Assembly: GCF_000427685.1 (NCBI RefSeq) | Contig: NZ_ATYM01000003.1 | Coordinates: forward strand, 186,001-250,000 | Length of the DNA stretch: 64,000 nt | Origin: Haloplanus natans DSM 17983 | GTDB lineage: Archaea; Halobacteriota; Halobacteria; Halobacteriales; Haloferacaceae | Direction of reading: 5' to 3' | Part shown: piece by piece, positions 63,101 to 64,000 of the stretch | How the letters are laid out: each line of letters starts with the position of its first letter | Position numbering within the stretch: position 1 is the first letter of the stretch | Notes under the pieces: model-generated | The model's input: the letters and a program-made list of their open reading frames with translations, nothing else | Told to the model about the DNA's origin: nothing | Databases searched by the model: none | Position numbers and translations under genes: made by a program

Positions 63101-63846
63101 CGTCCATCGAGAGTAATCGTCTTCCCGGTGATATCGACCGGTACGCGTTCACCACCGGGGCGCTCGATCCAGATCTCATCACCAGGTTTGGAATGAACGG
63201 TATCGTACCCTTCCTGTACGGCTGCTGAGAAGGCTTTCCGGTACTCGTCGCGCTCCTCGAACGGATGCAGCTCCCACTGTTCAGAGCCAATCAGCGAGCC
63301 ACGCGACCGACAAAAGAGCTCGGTCGCCGCTTCGTTCGCCTCGACGATGATACTGGTCTCCGCGTCGGCGATAACGAGCGGTTCCCCTGCGTGCATCATC
63401 ACCTGTTCGCGGAACGTAGTCCGGGAGATGTCCTCGAGTTCGTCGCTGGGAGAGCGGCGAGGATCACGCGTGTCGAACACCCCGGACGACTCACTGCCCG
63501 AAGTCGACCCCCCCAGCAATCCCTCAAGCCCGCCCTGGACGGTAGTCAGGTCTACGGTATCGGTGGTCGACAGCGAATGCGGATCCCGAAATTGAATCAC
63601 CTCAGACGCAACGTCGACCGCGACAAGCGGGACTTCCGCAGGGAGTTCCTCCTCAACGTACGACTGCTGTGCTGTCTTTGCAGTGCAAAGAACGGCGTCG
63701 ACCTCGCTCCACTGTTCGATCTCTTCGAACGGTTTCCGGTCGATACGTTCTCTTTCGATGGCCACATGATCTACTAATGTCTCCCAACCCTGCGCCGCAT
63801 CGTCTCCCAACAGGGCAACGAGTCCACCCTCAATTGTCAATGTCAT
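60130..63846 (-). CDS. Multi-sensor PAS/GAF transcription regulator with Bat domain and HTH_10
   Basis: 1238 aa, with no membrane segment. Order: receiver-like N terminus without a clear phospho-Asp (about 1-110), two PAS domains (about 150-265 and 272-385, with NEAATELF and NEAHAAILGYDDPG), a GAF domain (about 395-545), a PAS (about 555-670), two more GAF domains (about 690-830 and 865-1010), a Bat-type sensor domain (about 1025-1150) and an HTH_10 at the end (LTERQVEIISAAYQLGYYEQ ... SASTVHQHLRSGARKI). Such proteins sense redox, oxygen or light-linked signals and bind DNA directly. Ligands cannot be told from sequence. The target may be local, but no operator is evident. Confidence 0.9.
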   Translation of the reverse strand: MTLTIEGGLVALLGDDAAQGWETLVDHVAIERERIDRKPFEEIEQWSEVDAVLCTAKTAQQSYVEEELPAEVPLVAVDVASEVIQFRDPHSLSTTDTVDLTTVQGGLEGLLGGSTSGSESSGVFDTRDPRRSPSDELEDISRTTFREQVMMHAGEPLVIADAETSIIVEANEAATELFCRSRGSLIGSEQWELHPFEERDEYRKAFSAAVQEGYDTVHSKPGDEIWIERPGGERVPVDITGKTITLDGRTYIVGVFRDATERVERLRTIERQAKAMDASLTGISILDPEGVYIYMNEAHAAILGYDDPGDLLGKTWRSIYDEERIKYIEQQVFPELRDRDVWEGDLVGQQPDGSAIPQHVHLTELSDGGLICVNRDRSDEHQRESRLRAIRERVETFVTAADTEVVIDELLRAVKDIVDQPIAGYWKHDAEANQLVQACVSDAADELSLPSPTFGPDDSSLAWQAFQAGEMRYYPNLANETDTHAPEPALQSEVIVPVGSHGVLLVGSSVADDFSATERDFLGILAMHTETALQLLANRQALEESQAQIDTERRQLRDIIDQVPHLIFVKDPDGRFVLANEATAEAYGTTVDDLEGRTDADFAASKEEVEAFRADDQTVLSENKSLHRSEERLTDAEGTERVLDTLKSPFEPADDDADRAVLGVATDITEHKQTELALRREQQLNSLSRVGELYTRSVSAQEMARTGTEAIVEALDAVAAQMYLFDPESAQLERAASAGELPDAATDRDTISPGEHFAWQAFSQHEAASRDSDVDPEIDSEDCDGLTRVVTRLPAHGVLVIYLPTDVESDSTFIHTVARNLTATLDRTADEKRLEQLNDRLCEQNDRLEKKTSIAEEFRQAHERLITASSPDTVFDILVEFGASQGTNAWVGAWDARRKRLTPITEAVDGGPATEHGDTVADAPDASPLFTAVRQGTPTKISDVRTQTDYEAWSQRLLRFGYQSSVALPISRNGLPCAALEIVSADSGGIPDEVVDYAVTLCNCAGLLLEQLSQRSSSSMSIIDIDFPEEQFFFEHADTEMRIDSEEVHFVGDKILLDGKAEAADEDALRSYLADRPGVADIDVTPKGEDYLFGIKIVDGPTTPVVEFKQQLDRCNATLRAVSTDAEAETVTVQVPTQSVTDLLEGLEDTVGTCALRTKRPTGQAAESASRRALLSELTERQVEIISAAYQLGYYEQPKSTTGEELAEQFDLSASTVHQHLRSGARKIISQLFETPDH

Positions 63847-64000
63847 TCCTATTTTCCACCCTGATGTTAGATATTAAACATTTACGAGTCCCGAGACAGA
63901 TGGCACGTTTGTGCCACAGCGTCTCTCAGTGGAGGATTCATATGTTGATGGTATCGTCATTTCTCTTCTGAGTCATAATAAATCTGTATCATAGGACCCC
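63847..64000. other. Upstream region of the multi-sensor regulator
   Basis: An AT-rich segment (GATATTAAACATTTACG, about 63869-63885) is a likely minus-strand promoter for the regulator. No gene is seen to the window end. Confidence 0.4.

Noticed and set aside
1-64000. tRNA, rRNA or CRISPR arrays
   Set aside because: I looked for tRNA-like cloverleaf and T-loop motifs, rRNA signatures and regular direct repeats with unique spacers and saw none; a covariance-model scan would be decisive.

Overview
This 64 kb window is from a halophilic archaeon (class Halobacteria). It is GC-rich and its proteins are acidic. It carries families found in that group: Bat-type HTH_10 regulators, HalX and HalOD1 domains, a TATA-binding protein paralogue, a gas-vesicle operon, the RdfA/Sph3 pair and haloarchaeal IS605-type transposons. 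Many transposons and transposon scars break several genes, which suggests an accessory region or secondary replicon, though the sequence alone does not prove that.

Layout. 1-7.3 kb: the left end of an IS200/IS605 copy cut by the window edge, a divergent DUF58 / membrane-anchored Ig-like pair, then a second IS605 element (tnpA, DUF2080, a 191-aa passenger, tnpB). 7.7-14.6 kb: a giant GLUG-repeat surface protein that has lost its membrane anchor to one stop codon, and a frameshifted Bat-like regulator. 14.6-16.8 kb: a DDE transposase with one nonsense codon and an extra TBP. 16.8-26.5 kb: a block of exported and membrane proteins, and an HTH-receiver-HalX regulator split by an IS701-type element. 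26.9-31.4 kb: a DUF1616 protein, a MacB/LolCDE-like ABC system and a 35-aa zinc ribbon. 31.5-38.8 kb: TnpB debris, a GvpH/Hsp20-like protein, a long disordered HTH protein, a YdjM-like membrane protein and a BGTF-type surface glycoprotein. 38.9-44.2 kb: a thrombospondin-type-3 repeat protein and a choice-of-anchor-I protein with a dockerin-like tail.

44.3-52.7 kb is a gas-vesicle cluster with all genes on one strand, gvpACNO then gvpFGHIJKLM, with no gvpD or gvpE in the window. A TnpB element sits between gvpO and gvpF, and a decayed relative lies after gvpM. 53-58 kb holds a DUF5658-like membrane protein, rdfA and sph3, an 82-bp MITE-like inverted repeat and two small HalOD1 proteins. 58.2-60.1 kb is an intact IS605 copy, and 60.1-63.8 kb a 1238-aa multi-sensor HTH_10 regulator.

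The most unusual signal is a family of 44-48 bp double-hairpin units: two stems of 7-9 bp, each closed by a 3-nt loop and joined by a 6-nt linker. Stem sequences differ between copies but pairing is kept. Two units lie in frame inside tnpA genes, and for one of these the window also holds the empty site; a third splits the hairpin at the 3' end of a tnpB element. Separately, both DDE transposase genes are packed with long perfect hairpins inside their codons, far beyond chance. A TnpB beside the gas-vesicle genes appears to carry a rearranged RuvC active site.
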